This document shows, piece by piece, positions 39,085 to 47,507 of a stretch of DNA of 48,701 nt; positions within the stretch are counted from its first letter, which is position 1; each line of letters begins with the position of its first letter. Under the pieces are notes generated by a model, which saw nothing but the letters and a program-made list of their open reading frames with translations, was not told the origin of the DNA and searched no databases. Location of the stretch: the NCBI GenBank assembly GCA_003598085.1, contig QZKU01000022.1:1-48701 (forward strand), in the 5' to 3' direction. This DNA comes from Candidatus Abyssobacteria bacterium SURF_5 (GTDB lineage: Bacteria > Abyssobacteria > SURF-5). Both the position numbers and the translations under genes were made by a program.

Positions 39085-40533
39085 TCAACGTTTGAAATCC
39101 AGAATGTGGCCGAGGACCGCCTTCGCCCCCTTTGCGACATAATTCGCGTCTTCCCACGAGCGGATGCGGGACAACTGGCGCAACACGAACCGGGCGTTAA
39201 AGAACCTCTTGTACACCGCCCGGCACATCTCGGAAACTTCCGCCGGCTCCATGTCGGGCGTCTTCAAAATGGGTTCCATCATTCCGTAGCGGTCGTAATC
39301 GAGCGGGTCGATCAGAAACCAATCGTTCTCGACGGCCATATCGTATAGTCCCGTGCCGGGATAGGGAATAACAATGGTCGATTGCAGCATCTCGGCGTAT
39401 CCCTTCGACATGAGGTTGTCGGCCAGATCGCACGTGCGCTGCGCATCCTCGCGCGTCTCCCACGGATAGCCAACCATGATCGTCAACTGTACGTCGATTC
39501 CGGCTTCGCTCGCCGCGCGACAGCCCGCCGTGATATCCTCAACCCTCAGATTCTTGTTCAGCATGTCCAGCGTCTTCTGACTCGCTGATTCAAGCCCGCA
39601 CTTCACTTTCCGGTAGCCGGCCTTCTTCATGAGATTCGCGTCGCTCTTGCGAAGCAGATCGAACCGGAAGTTGCTCGAGAAGAGGATTTTCTTGTTGTAT
39701 CCCCGTTCGATCATTCCTTTGCAGAACGTTTCGAGCCATGCACCCGAGGGAAACGTGCCGGTATCATCAAAAATTTCCCGGACCCCATATTCCTCAATCA
39801 GAAAACCGATCTCATCCAGCAGGCTCTCCGGTTTCCTCGCGCGGAATTTGGGGTATAAAGTCTTCCAAGAACAAAACTTGCAATTCCACATGCAGTCCCG
39901 GCCTACCATCGTATAGAAGAAAGGGTCCCTCTTCTTCCATTTCTCAAAGTACAGGTGGGCCTTCGTGAGCTTTCTGTCGATGAGCGGAAGACTGTCGAGA
40001 TCAGTATCCAGTGAAAAGCGGCCGGTATCGCGGATCGTATCGCCGTCACGATAATAGATGCCGGCCGGAAGCTCCGATTTGTCCCGCAGAAAACGCGCCA
40101 GCTTCAGCAGCGAAACGTCATAGTCGCCGCCTGTTACCGCGTAATCGATCTTCGAGTTTAAAAATGATTCCATCGGCCTGGCCGTTATATGATCCCCGAA
40201 GAAAACGATTCGCGTTCGCGGCTCAACCTCTTTTATCCGACCTGCAATTGCCCAGAGCCGCCTCATTATCGGGGTTTTCGTCTCGATCGCAACCAGGTCC
40301 GGCCGCTCCCGCTCAATAAACCGCAGGAAGTCCGAAAATTCAATACCCTCGGCAATACAATCCATCCAGAATGCCTCGAACCCGTTCTCCTTCAGCAATG
40401 TAGCCGCAGAGGCGGGAACCAAGGGAAAAATATACGAGGGGAAGTGGAACCATTGAAATTGACGGTTCTGAGTCCACATCGGAGAATAGCTGTTATTCTC
40501 GAATGATGGATAAGCGATACAGACTTTCATCAT
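39085..40533 (-). CDS. B12-binding-type radical SAM protein
   Basis: A 482-residue enzyme. Residues 1-150 have the fold order of a cobalamin-binding domain (KVCIAYPS, GFEAFWMDCIAEG, PDLVAIETKTP, IVFFGDHITA), but no DxHxxG motif, so any cobalamin would bind base-off without a His ligand. Residues 205-430 are a radical SAM barrel with cluster Cys214, Cys218 and Cys221 in GRDCMWNCKFCSW, and KCGLESASQ and TIMVGYPWET in the usual places. Members of this class perform methylations and other C-C chemistry on lipids, sugars and natural products. The upstream glycosyltransferase stop is immediately adjacent. The substrate is probably a lipid-linked glycan, but this rests on location. Confidence 0.86.
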   Translation of the reverse strand: MMKVCIAYPSFENNSYSPMWTQNRQFQWFHFPSYIFPLVPASAATLLKENGFEAFWMDCIAEGIEFSDFLRFIERERPDLVAIETKTPIMRRLWAIAGRIKEVEPRTRIVFFGDHITARPMESFLNSKIDYAVTGGDYDVSLLKLARFLRDKSELPAGIYYRDGDTIRDTGRFSLDTDLDSLPLIDRKLTKAHLYFEKWKKRDPFFYTMVGRDCMWNCKFCSWKTLYPKFRARKPESLLDEIGFLIEEYGVREIFDDTGTFPSGAWLETFCKGMIERGYNKKILFSSNFRFDLLRKSDANLMKKAGYRKVKCGLESASQKTLDMLNKNLRVEDITAGCRAASEAGIDVQLTIMVGYPWETREDAQRTCDLADNLMSKGYAEMLQSTIVIPYPGTGLYDMAVENDWFLIDPLDYDRYGMMEPILKTPDMEPAEVSEMCRAVYKRFFNARFVLRQLSRIRSWEDANYVAKGAKAVLGHILDFKR

Positions 40534-41364
40534 CTATTCTCCATCCACAGCGGCTTCTGAATGAAGCAGCTTTTCATGCATTAATTGTTTTACCACACGG
40601 AGAATGAAAACGGGATTTCCAACCACATATCGCTTCCACAACCGTTTTGGGTCCTGCACTAGCCGGAACAGCCATTCCAGGCTATGATCGTTCATCCATG
40701 CCGGGGCGCGTCTCTCTCGGCCCGTCACGAAATTGAAGAGACCTCCGACAGCCCAGCAAATGCTGACATCGAGCATGCCGCGGTACTTGAAAATCCACTT
40801 TTCCTGGATCGGAGAACCCATGCCCACGAGCAGGATGTGCGGACGGGATTGATTGATCATATGAACGACCGGCCGCGAATCCTTTCGATTAAAATAGCCG
40901 TGATGGGTTCCCACAACATCGAGACCCGGAAATCGCTCCTGCAATACTCGCCCCGCCTCCTGCGCTACTCCTTCATGACCGCCAAGAAGAAAAAGCGAAT
41001 ACCGTTTGCGCCGAGCCAGCTCGCACAAATCATAAATCCAGTCCGCTCCGGTCATGCGGCACGGGAGACTCTTGCCCAACAAACGAGCTCCAAACAGAAG
41101 GCCGGCTCCATCGACGTAGATGACATCGGCCTTCTGCATCGCCATCTTCAAAATCTCATCTTCATACACCAGATTCATCGTTCTGACGTTTCCATAATTT
41201 ATGGTAAGCCGCTTCTGCGAATCCAGGCAGTCGGAGACTATGTTTAGCAGGTCCTCCAGGCGCAGCTTCATGAGAGGTATCCCGAACATCGATACGGTAT
41301 TATTCGCATCATTCCGCAAAGCGTTTGTGCCCGCATAATTCTGAGCGTGTTCGATTGTATGCAT
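40534..41364 (-). CDS. WecG/TagA/CpsF family glycosyltransferase (GT26)
   Basis: A 276-residue GT26 enzyme. MFGIPLMKLRLEDLL and RLTINYGNVRTMNLVYEDE lead to ADVIYVDGAGLLFGARLLG and the family core TGADWIYDLCELA; LFLLGGHEGVAQEA, VVGTHHGYF, LLVGMGSPIQEKWI and a C-terminal RAPAWMNDHSLEWLFRLVQDPKRLWKRY follow. The family usually adds the second sugar, often ManNAc or ManNAcA, to a polyprenyl-diphosphate-linked first sugar. That makes it an early step of repeat-unit assembly, so an initiating phosphoglycosyltransferase is needed from elsewhere in the genome. It lies 16 bp after the deacetylase gene and directly abuts the radical SAM gene. Confidence 0.92.
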   Translation of the reverse strand: MHTIEHAQNYAGTNALRNDANNTVSMFGIPLMKLRLEDLLNIVSDCLDSQKRLTINYGNVRTMNLVYEDEILKMAMQKADVIYVDGAGLLFGARLLGKSLPCRMTGADWIYDLCELARRKRYSLFLLGGHEGVAQEAGRVLQERFPGLDVVGTHHGYFNRKDSRPVVHMINQSRPHILLVGMGSPIQEKWIFKYRGMLDVSICWAVGGLFNFVTGRERRAPAWMNDHSLEWLFRLVQDPKRLWKRYVVGNPVFILRVVKQLMHEKLLHSEAAVDGE

Positions 41365-41380
41365 GATACGAAATATTTCC

Positions 41381-42232
41381 TCAGCCCTTGCTCTCGATTC
41401 GTCTCGACAGCAGAGTGTTTTTTATGCTTGCCAACCTGCGTTTCAGGCGCTTATCCAGATACTTGACGTCTTTCATCGAACAACTCTGGAAAAGAGCCAT
41501 ATACTGCTTTGCGGTCAGCGAGAGGAAGCCTTCTGCATATCTCTCGCGGCCCACGTAGCCCGCCCCTCGAAAGGCGTTCAATCCGACGGAACCCTTCTCG
41601 TAGTCCACATATTTCAACTGGCTCGCATATTTTCGGATTGCCGAGCGCTTGAGATCGATGACATCCGTTATATCAACCAATAGGTTTGGAACGATGGCAG
41701 TCCATCCCTCGTAAGCATTGACCGTAAAGTCGACTTCACCCAAACTTGCGAGCAGATCGGCAAAAACACGATTCACGTTCAGATGGTCGATGTGATTATC
41801 GAGAAACGTCGGCAGATAGACCACGTCCGGCCTTTCCTCGCGAAAAAGAACCGTCAGCCTCCGTATGAGCGCCGGATGCGACTTGAGCTCCGTCTCCGGC
41901 TCGTCAAGCATTACCAGCTTCCGTATCCCCAGCAAATCGCAGGCCGCGCGCGCCTCGGCCTTCCGAATGTTCATTACGGCTTCTTTGTCAGGATTCAGAT
42001 AATCGCCCGCCTTGCCGTCGGTCATGAATACGACCGTAACCGAGGCCCCGTCGGCCGCATGCTTGGCGAGCGTCCCTCCGCACGAAAGCGTCTCATCGTC
42101 AAAATGAGGCGACAAAACGAGCACGCGCCGGCCCGGCGGACACTCCACCCACTTCGGCGCATACATCAGATTCTCCGGCCTGAAGAACGTGTTGATGAAG
42201 TCCTTCAACTGCTTTCCGTGGATTCTCTCCAT
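41381..42232 (-). CDS. PIG-L/LmbE family deacetylase
   Basis: A 283-residue Zn-dependent de-N-acetylase. VLVLSPHFDDETLSCGG (about 37-53) carries the H-x-D-D metal motif (His43, Asp45, Asp46). VVFMTDGKAGDYL, RKAEARAACDLLGI and FLDNHIDHLNVNRVF follow, the last containing the third His ligand. The family removes acetyl from N-acetylglucosamine-like groups on lipids, mycothiol precursors or polysaccharides. I chose the ATG at 42232; the longer frame runs into the Wzx gene and has a Cys/Arg-rich, non-homologous start. It follows the Wzx gene by 19 bp. A free amine made on a lipid-linked sugar could then be the target of the nearby GNAT, which is inference. Confidence 0.88.
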   Translation of the reverse strand: MERIHGKQLKDFINTFFRPENLMYAPKWVECPPGRRVLVLSPHFDDETLSCGGTLAKHAADGASVTVVFMTDGKAGDYLNPDKEAVMNIRKAEARAACDLLGIRKLVMLDEPETELKSHPALIRRLTVLFREERPDVVYLPTFLDNHIDHLNVNRVFADLLASLGEVDFTVNAYEGWTAIVPNLLVDITDVIDLKRSAIRKYASQLKYVDYEKGSVGLNAFRGAGYVGRERYAEGFLSLTAKQYMALFQSCSMKDVKYLDKRLKRRLASIKNTLLSRRIESKG

Positions 42233-42251
42233 ATTTTCCGCTTTTTCGCCG

Positions 42252-43709
42252 CTACGTCTCCCTTCTGGCCGTGAGCAGAAAGGTGATTTCGGACTTCTTG
42301 ATCGAGGAGAGCAAGAAAAATGCCGATACATACACCAGCACCGCCAAAAGCACTTGGAGCACAAGAGGGGCAAAACCGGTCACCGTAAGCGTTAGCCACA
42401 TCAATCCGACTGCAACAATCAACTTTATGAGTGCAACATGAATATCGGGCCGGCGGCCGTCAAAAATACGCGTGGCAAAAAGGTATCGGACCACGGAATC
42501 AATCCCAAAGGTGATAAAGGTGGCAATGCCCGCGCCAACGAAGCTGTACTTCGGAATCAGGATCAGGTTCAGCGAAATATTAAGGGCCGTATTGAAAAGC
42601 AAGAAAACCCCGAACTTCTTGGTATACGTGGAGTTCAGGATGAGAACACGAAATGGAGTGAACGCGAACGCCAGCGCGCAGATGACGCAGAAAATCCTTA
42701 AAATCGAACTGGATGGCGCATACGCCTCTCCAAATACCAGAAGAACGATGTCTCTCGCATAGTACCCCATCAGCAGCAACACCGGAAAAGAGATCGCAGC
42801 AAGAATGCGCACAATGCTCTCGATAACCCGCCGCAACGATTCCTTCGAAGTTACCAGCATCGAGGAAACTGTCGGCATTAAGACCATATTGATGCTTATC
42901 GACGCAAACATGATCGGCTCGAGCAGTTTGTACGGGGCGGCATAAATCCCCACCACTTCGTATGACTTCATTCGGGCCAGCATGAGAGTGTCAACCCGGA
43001 AATGAATAAAGGCGAGGACCCCTAAAATCGCGAAAATATAGGAGTTGCTCAAAAGATACTTCGCAATGCTCTTGTCCAGTCCCGGGCGGATAAGCCCGAC
43101 GTCTTTCCGAATAATCAGATAATAGGTGAGCCATCGCCAGAACGCCCAGAAAATGTAGGCTCCCAGGAGCGCGCCGATCTTGAACCCGAGGAAAAGCAGG
43201 CAGATGCCGGACGCTACCTGCAAACAGGTGTACGCCGTATCAACCAGCGAGGTCAGATGCATGCGTTCCAATGCCCGCAGCGCGGAGGCAAACGGGCCTT
43301 CCAGCGCCGTAAACATCAGCAGCGGCGCCGCCAGCAGGATCAGTTTGTAGCTCTCTGGAGAATCGGAAAGAATATGCGAAGCAATAAAGAGAACCGGCAG
43401 GGCCAGAAGACTCAGGCATAACTTGATGCCGAAGAGAGTGCTCAAATACTCCTTTAGGTTCGATCGGTTGCGCGCAATGTCCCGGATCGTAAGCGGATCA
43501 AGCCCGAAATCTACGATGGCATATCCAATGCCCAGAAGAACAAAAATCAAGGACCAGAGCCCGAACTTCTCCTTGCCGAGCATCCTGACCGCAATGATAT
43601 TGAAGGCGACAAACGCCAGCCGCGAGATGATTCCGCCCGCTTGTACCGCCAGCAGATTCCTGATGGCTCGGGGCGCGATCCGTACTTGCTTTGTAGCGGT
43701 ATCTTCCAT
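42252..43709 (-). CDS. polysaccharide flippase (Wzx/MATE-like)
   Basis: A 485-residue inner-membrane protein with about 14 hydrophobic spans. AIRNLLAVQAGGIISRLAFVAFNIIAVRMLGKEKFGLW is the usual start of the Wzx/RfbX family, followed by YAIVDFGLDPLTIRDIAR. Later text includes YSFVGAGIATFITFGIDSVVRYLF near the end, as in other members. It moves lipid-linked repeat units across the inner membrane to the Wzy polymerase encoded 20 kb further along. It follows the GNAT gene by 12 bp. Together with Wzy, Wzz and Wza proteins here, it marks a Wzx/Wzy-dependent pathway. Confidence 0.91.
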   Translation of the reverse strand: MEDTATKQVRIAPRAIRNLLAVQAGGIISRLAFVAFNIIAVRMLGKEKFGLWSLIFVLLGIGYAIVDFGLDPLTIRDIARNRSNLKEYLSTLFGIKLCLSLLALPVLFIASHILSDSPESYKLILLAAPLLMFTALEGPFASALRALERMHLTSLVDTAYTCLQVASGICLLFLGFKIGALLGAYIFWAFWRWLTYYLIIRKDVGLIRPGLDKSIAKYLLSNSYIFAILGVLAFIHFRVDTLMLARMKSYEVVGIYAAPYKLLEPIMFASISINMVLMPTVSSMLVTSKESLRRVIESIVRILAAISFPVLLLMGYYARDIVLLVFGEAYAPSSSILRIFCVICALAFAFTPFRVLILNSTYTKKFGVFLLFNTALNISLNLILIPKYSFVGAGIATFITFGIDSVVRYLFATRIFDGRRPDIHVALIKLIVAVGLMWLTLTVTGFAPLVLQVLLAVLVYVSAFFLLSSIKKSEITFLLTARRET

Positions 43710-43721
43710 AAAAACCCATCT

Positions 43722-44846
43722 TCAGCCCATGAAGTCGGTATCACCCAGCGTGAGAAACCAATTCTTCTGATTCCGCATGAAAGCAAAATGCGGAAACTCC
43801 GGATCGATCTCCTGGTAAACGAGCGGCTTGCTCTCGTCCCTCGAAAAGAACCCGTACCGTTCCAGAGTCTTGCGCTGAGGAGAATGCTCGAGCATGGCGC
43901 ACTTCACGTAGTCCGTCTTTCGCCGCACAAAAAATCCGAGCGCGCTCTTCAGGAGAGCCCCCATGACTCGCTCCGACTCGTAACAGAAGAAATCCATGAT
44001 ATAACCGATTCGATGCCCCTCCTGAGTCTCCTCAAGAGCAAGCACGGCATAACCGAGCATCATCTGCTCATCCGAACACTTCAAAATGTGGAACTTCGCC
44101 ATCGGGTTCTGTAAGTATCTCCACTCCAGATACTCCTTGTCGCGTACTCCGCAAATGGCCAGCGTCGGCGCAAGCGATTGCCACAAAACGTCGAATTCCT
44201 CATCGAAACCTTCGACTTCCTCAACCCGAATGTTCTTCTTGCGAATCGGGCTCTTGAAAGTAAGCCTCAGCCGCATAAGGAATCCCGATATCGAGGAAGC
44301 GAGATTCGACAAAAAAGTACATTTTGTCCGTTCTTGAACCGCCAACCTCCAATTCGTTCTGCAAAACAGGACGGGCAGCCCAAGTAAATCCTCGCCCCCA
44401 ATAGCGGCTTTTATGATCGGATAATACCTCTCGTTGGGGAATCCGAGCCCAACCGGCAAATTCAGTTCCCGATAGCGCGCAAATGCACCTTGGTACACGG
44501 ACGTGATTATCCCTTTGCCCCAATAATCGGGGTCGACACAGTTGTCCACGGGCTGCGTGAAGAGGCAGATCTCGTCTCCGACTTTGAATCTGGACACCGT
44601 GTTCGCCCACTGTCCCACAATTTTTCCGTCGATTTCTTTGACAACAATGACTTTCTCGCGCAGCCAGGACGTGTCGGCGAACTTCCAGCGCCAGCACTCG
44701 AGGGAACGCGCTTCCTGAAATGTCTTGTTGAACAACTCATTCAACTGGAATTCGTCCCCGGGTTTATAACGACGCACATCCAGTTCCGACAGAAAAGTCT
44801 CTATCTGATCGTGAGTCTTCAGTTTCGCGGCATCCGGTTTGTTCAT
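43722..44846 (-). CDS. GNAT-type acetyltransferase of polysaccharide loci
   Basis: A 374-residue protein with two GNAT-like halves. The N-terminal half contains DEICLFTQPVDNCVDPDYWGKGIITSVYQGAFARYRELNLPVGLGFPNE (about 100-150), where YWGKGI occupies the acetyl-CoA loop; DKEYLEWRYLQNPMAKFHIL and GYIMDFFCYESERVMGALLKSAL belong to the second half. Such proteins occur beside surface-sugar genes and probably acylate an amino sugar. I chose the ATG at 44846 because it overlaps the upstream stop as ATGA; the longer frame to 44888 lies over the upstream gene. The nearby PIG-L-type deacetylase could provide its amine substrate. Start and fold are fairly sure, the substrate is not. Confidence 0.78.
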   Translation of the reverse strand: MNKPDAAKLKTHDQIETFLSELDVRRYKPGDEFQLNELFNKTFQEARSLECWRWKFADTSWLREKVIVVKEIDGKIVGQWANTVSRFKVGDEICLFTQPVDNCVDPDYWGKGIITSVYQGAFARYRELNLPVGLGFPNERYYPIIKAAIGGEDLLGLPVLFCRTNWRLAVQERTKCTFLSNLASSISGFLMRLRLTFKSPIRKKNIRVEEVEGFDEEFDVLWQSLAPTLAICGVRDKEYLEWRYLQNPMAKFHILKCSDEQMMLGYAVLALEETQEGHRIGYIMDFFCYESERVMGALLKSALGFFVRRKTDYVKCAMLEHSPQRKTLERYGFFSRDESKPLVYQEIDPEFPHFAFMRNQKNWFLTLGDTDFMG

Positions 44847-46357
44847 ATTCTTCGAAGATTTAATCTGTTCTTGAATCCTGCCGCCCAAATTTCAAATGGA
44901 AGCGCCGTGCTGGCAAGCCGCAGCCTCAAGGAAATGATGAGCATGGCAATTCTTTGCACAAGACCGGCATCTTTCCGCCGAATCTTTAGCTTCAGAAACC
45001 ATCGAAAATAGTAATCCCTGAAGTGGGTGCTTTTCCTGGATATTTTTCTCGTCAGCACATAGCCTATTGGCTCGGCAAATACCAGATCATACGTTCCCCA
45101 GTCGGTCGTGCTGGTGGGCGGTGAATATCCTTGCTGAATACTAACATCATAGAACAGTGCTCCAGGAAGCGGAATAAAGTATCGAAGAATAGGTACAGCT
45201 AAGGGAATCTGCATTATTTTACAGCACTGTCTTATCGTTGACTTCATGGACGACTCCGGCTCGCCCGGAAACCCAATTATATAAGAAAACTCGGCGCCTA
45301 CGCCATTACTCGAAAGTATCTGTGCCGCTTGAACATTGACTTCAGGTCGGCGCTTCTTATTGATCCTTTCAAGAGTCTCTTCGCAGCCGGATTCCCCTCC
45401 AACAAAGAGAAAGACGCACCCGCTGTCATGAAGAAGCTTCGCAAATTCGTCTCCATATTTTGCAATATGGGTCGATTCGCCGGTACAGGCCCAGTTCAAC
45501 TTCATCCCGCGCTCAATAAGCCCGTGACAAAACTGCTCAACCCGCTTCTTTGAGACCATGAAGTTTGCGTCGTTGAAGATAATAAAATCAAATTGATACT
45601 GCTCATGCAAGCTCTGAATTTCATCAAGCATTCGATCAGCGTCGAGCGCCGTGTACCGTCTCGCCGTTACACCCGGACTGGCGCAAAAAGCGCATCCCTC
45701 AGGGCAACCATAACTCGAATAGTACGTTAGGCAACGCAACGGTCGGTGGCCCCATTCCTCTCCTCTGACAAGGGAATAAAATTGCCTGAAGACCGGATTT
45801 ACCGGATCTGAATCAAAATATCGGTTCAGGTCGATTAAATGGTATGGCAACGCCGGGAGATCATTGAGATCTGTAAACTGCCGTGGGGCAGTCACACATA
45901 CTTCACCGTTGCGTTTGAATGCAATCCCATCGATCGAATCAAGCGGTTTCTTTTCTCGCAGCGCCCGAAAGAGTTCCCAAAAAGTTTTTTCCCCCTGACC
46001 TATCACGCAAATGTCGCACAGATCTTCGTCAAATATGGTTTTGTATGACGTAGAGACAAACCAGCCTCCCCAAACCACTGGCAAATGAGGATACGCTTGT
46101 CTGATTGCTCGCGCGGCCTTCGCTGCCATATATACCTGATACCCAACAACAGCAGTAATCCCCACGCAAAGAGCATCCTTGCATTCCTCAAGCAATTCAC
46201 CCACGGGATCGTCATCGACGATTCCATCCACTATTCGTACGTCAACCTGCTCGCTTAAAAGAAGTGATGCCGCAGCCAGCAACTCCAGTGGCGCCCGCTG
46301 ATACGTGGCGCCGGTTTCCATCCACCTGGGTCGATAAAGCACAATTTTCGGATCCAT
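44843..46357 (-). CDS. B12-binding radical SAM protein
   Basis: A 504-residue enzyme. Residues 1-160 form a cobalamin-binding-type domain (IVLYRPRWMETGATYQRAPLELLAAASLL, VDVRIVDGI, LPVVWGGWFVSTSYKTIF, CVIGQGEKTFWELF), a common arrangement in the BchE/HpnJ-like group. The radical SAM barrel has cluster Cys218, Cys222 and Cys225 in SYGCPEGCAFC, FIIFNDANFMV, FLFVGGESGCEETLERINKK and YIIGFPGEPESS. I chose the ATG at 46357, with GAGGTG five bases upstream; the frame to 46453 lacks a site. The two radical SAM proteins here are not close paralogs. The C-terminal 70 residues are basic and partly hydrophobic, suggesting contact with membrane lipid. Confidence 0.87.
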   Translation of the reverse strand: MDPKIVLYRPRWMETGATYQRAPLELLAAASLLLSEQVDVRIVDGIVDDDPVGELLEECKDALCVGITAVVGYQVYMAAKAARAIRQAYPHLPVVWGGWFVSTSYKTIFDEDLCDICVIGQGEKTFWELFRALREKKPLDSIDGIAFKRNGEVCVTAPRQFTDLNDLPALPYHLIDLNRYFDSDPVNPVFRQFYSLVRGEEWGHRPLRCLTYYSSYGCPEGCAFCASPGVTARRYTALDADRMLDEIQSLHEQYQFDFIIFNDANFMVSKKRVEQFCHGLIERGMKLNWACTGESTHIAKYGDEFAKLLHDSGCVFLFVGGESGCEETLERINKKRRPEVNVQAAQILSSNGVGAEFSYIIGFPGEPESSMKSTIRQCCKIMQIPLAVPILRYFIPLPGALFYDVSIQQGYSPPTSTTDWGTYDLVFAEPIGYVLTRKISRKSTHFRDYYFRWFLKLKIRRKDAGLVQRIAMLIISLRLRLASTALPFEIWAAGFKNRLNLRRI

Positions 46358-46700
46358 AGTCACCTCGCGCTGATCTCGCTTTCTTTGTCTTGCCCATACA
46401 AACAAACGAATGACTTGATCGCCGATTCTTGGTCCGGAGTCAAAAAGACCCAACCCCAGACAAGAATCGCTGCGGGGTGAACCAGGCCCTGTGCTTGGCC
46501 CAAACTATCTTTCTACCTCATTAGCAGATGATCCTCCTGCTCCCGTAAGTTGCAACCACCTTGTTTACCTTAAAATTAACTTCAGGAGTGGTATTAATAA
46601 TGGTTGGTCTTGCTCGCTTCCAGTCAGGTTCTTGAGAGAAATGTCGTGTTAGACTTACACGAGCAAGAAGCCGCTTGACGGGCACGCCTCCGAGAAGCCC
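46358..46700 (-). other. structured non-coding gap between the export lipoprotein and radical SAM genes
   Basis: No convincing gene is present in this gap. A 9-bp inverted repeat TCTTGCTCG/CGAGCAAGA (46608-46616 and 46660-46668) encloses part of a six-pair hairpin TCGTGT/ACACGA (46644-46649 and 46657-46662), the two structures overlapping at 46660-46662. It lies just after the export lipoprotein stop and could end or process its transcript. There is no T-run, and I see no strong promoter for the next gene. Confidence 0.4.
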
Positions 46701-47507
46701 CTACCGGGAAATGATAACGTTGTTTCGATTCTGGTCTCCCTCAAACGCATCTTCCACGGCCGGGATCAAAGCGATACCTCTCTCGGTTTCGACGATGGGA
46801 TGCACGATATTGTAAAGATGTCCAAAGAAATCATCCACCTCAGCAATAAAGCTGGAGGGGACAAAGACGACATCGCCTTTTTGCAGAAGCGGGTTCTGAG
46901 AGAAATCTCCTTCTCTCAGGAAATCCCTGAGATTTATAAGACGAGCCTCAAGCTTGTCTCCATCTTTCCGAAGAAGCGCCACCGACTTCAGCTCGGCGCT
47001 GGGCAGATACCCGCTGGCCGCCGCAACGCCATCAATAAGCCGCATCTGTCCGTCAATCGCAAAAACACCCGGATTCAACACTTCGCCGAGCACCGTCACC
47101 TTGTTGCTGAACGAGCTTTCAACGTTCAACGCAACAACCGGCTCCACATAATACCGTTCATATTCCGCCGTCAGAAGCTGCGTCAACTCCCGCGCCGTCT
47201 TGCCGGTAACCGTCACGTGTCCCAAGAAGCTCAATGCCACGTCGCCGGAAGGACTCACCGTCACCTGCTGGCTCAGCTCGGGATTATTCCAAACAGAGAT
47301 CGCTATCTTATCCCCCGGACCAAGCGTAAACCCGCTCAATTGCGGAGCAACATCTACAGCAGCAGGCGCCGGCGCCGCAGGGGCGGCGACAACAGGTTCC
47401 TCTTTTGAGAAGAAACCCGGCGTTTCACATCCCATAACATTAAGACAGAAAAGAATGATTACAAGAGCCGAGACAACAGTCTGAAAAGCTTCTCTCCGAA
47501 TCCGCAT
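46701..47507 (-). CDS. polysaccharide export outer-membrane lipoprotein (Wza/GumB-like)
   Basis: A 268-residue lipoprotein. A signal peptide with a hydrophobic core (VVSALVIILFCLNV) ends at VMGC, with Cys27 the likely lipidated residue. An Ala/Pro-rich linker (residues 36-52) leads to the export domain GFTLGPGDKIAISVWNNPELSQQVTVSPSGDVALSFLGHVTVTGKT (about 59-103) and an SLBB-like domain VTVLGEVLNPGVFAI (about 137-151). It is shorter than E. coli Wza and closer to GumB-size proteins, lacking the C-terminal outer-membrane barrel helix region. GGAGG lies seven bases before the ATG. It is the first gene of the 31-kb minus-strand locus, with a good promoter about 175 bp upstream. Confidence 0.91.
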   Translation of the reverse strand: MRIRREAFQTVVSALVIILFCLNVMGCETPGFFSKEEPVVAAPAAPAPAAVDVAPQLSGFTLGPGDKIAISVWNNPELSQQVTVSPSGDVALSFLGHVTVTGKTARELTQLLTAEYERYYVEPVVALNVESSFSNKVTVLGEVLNPGVFAIDGQMRLIDGVAAASGYLPSAELKSVALLRKDGDKLEARLINLRDFLREGDFSQNPLLQKGDVVFVPSSFIAEVDDFFGHLYNIVHPIVETERGIALIPAVEDAFEGDQNRNNVIISR

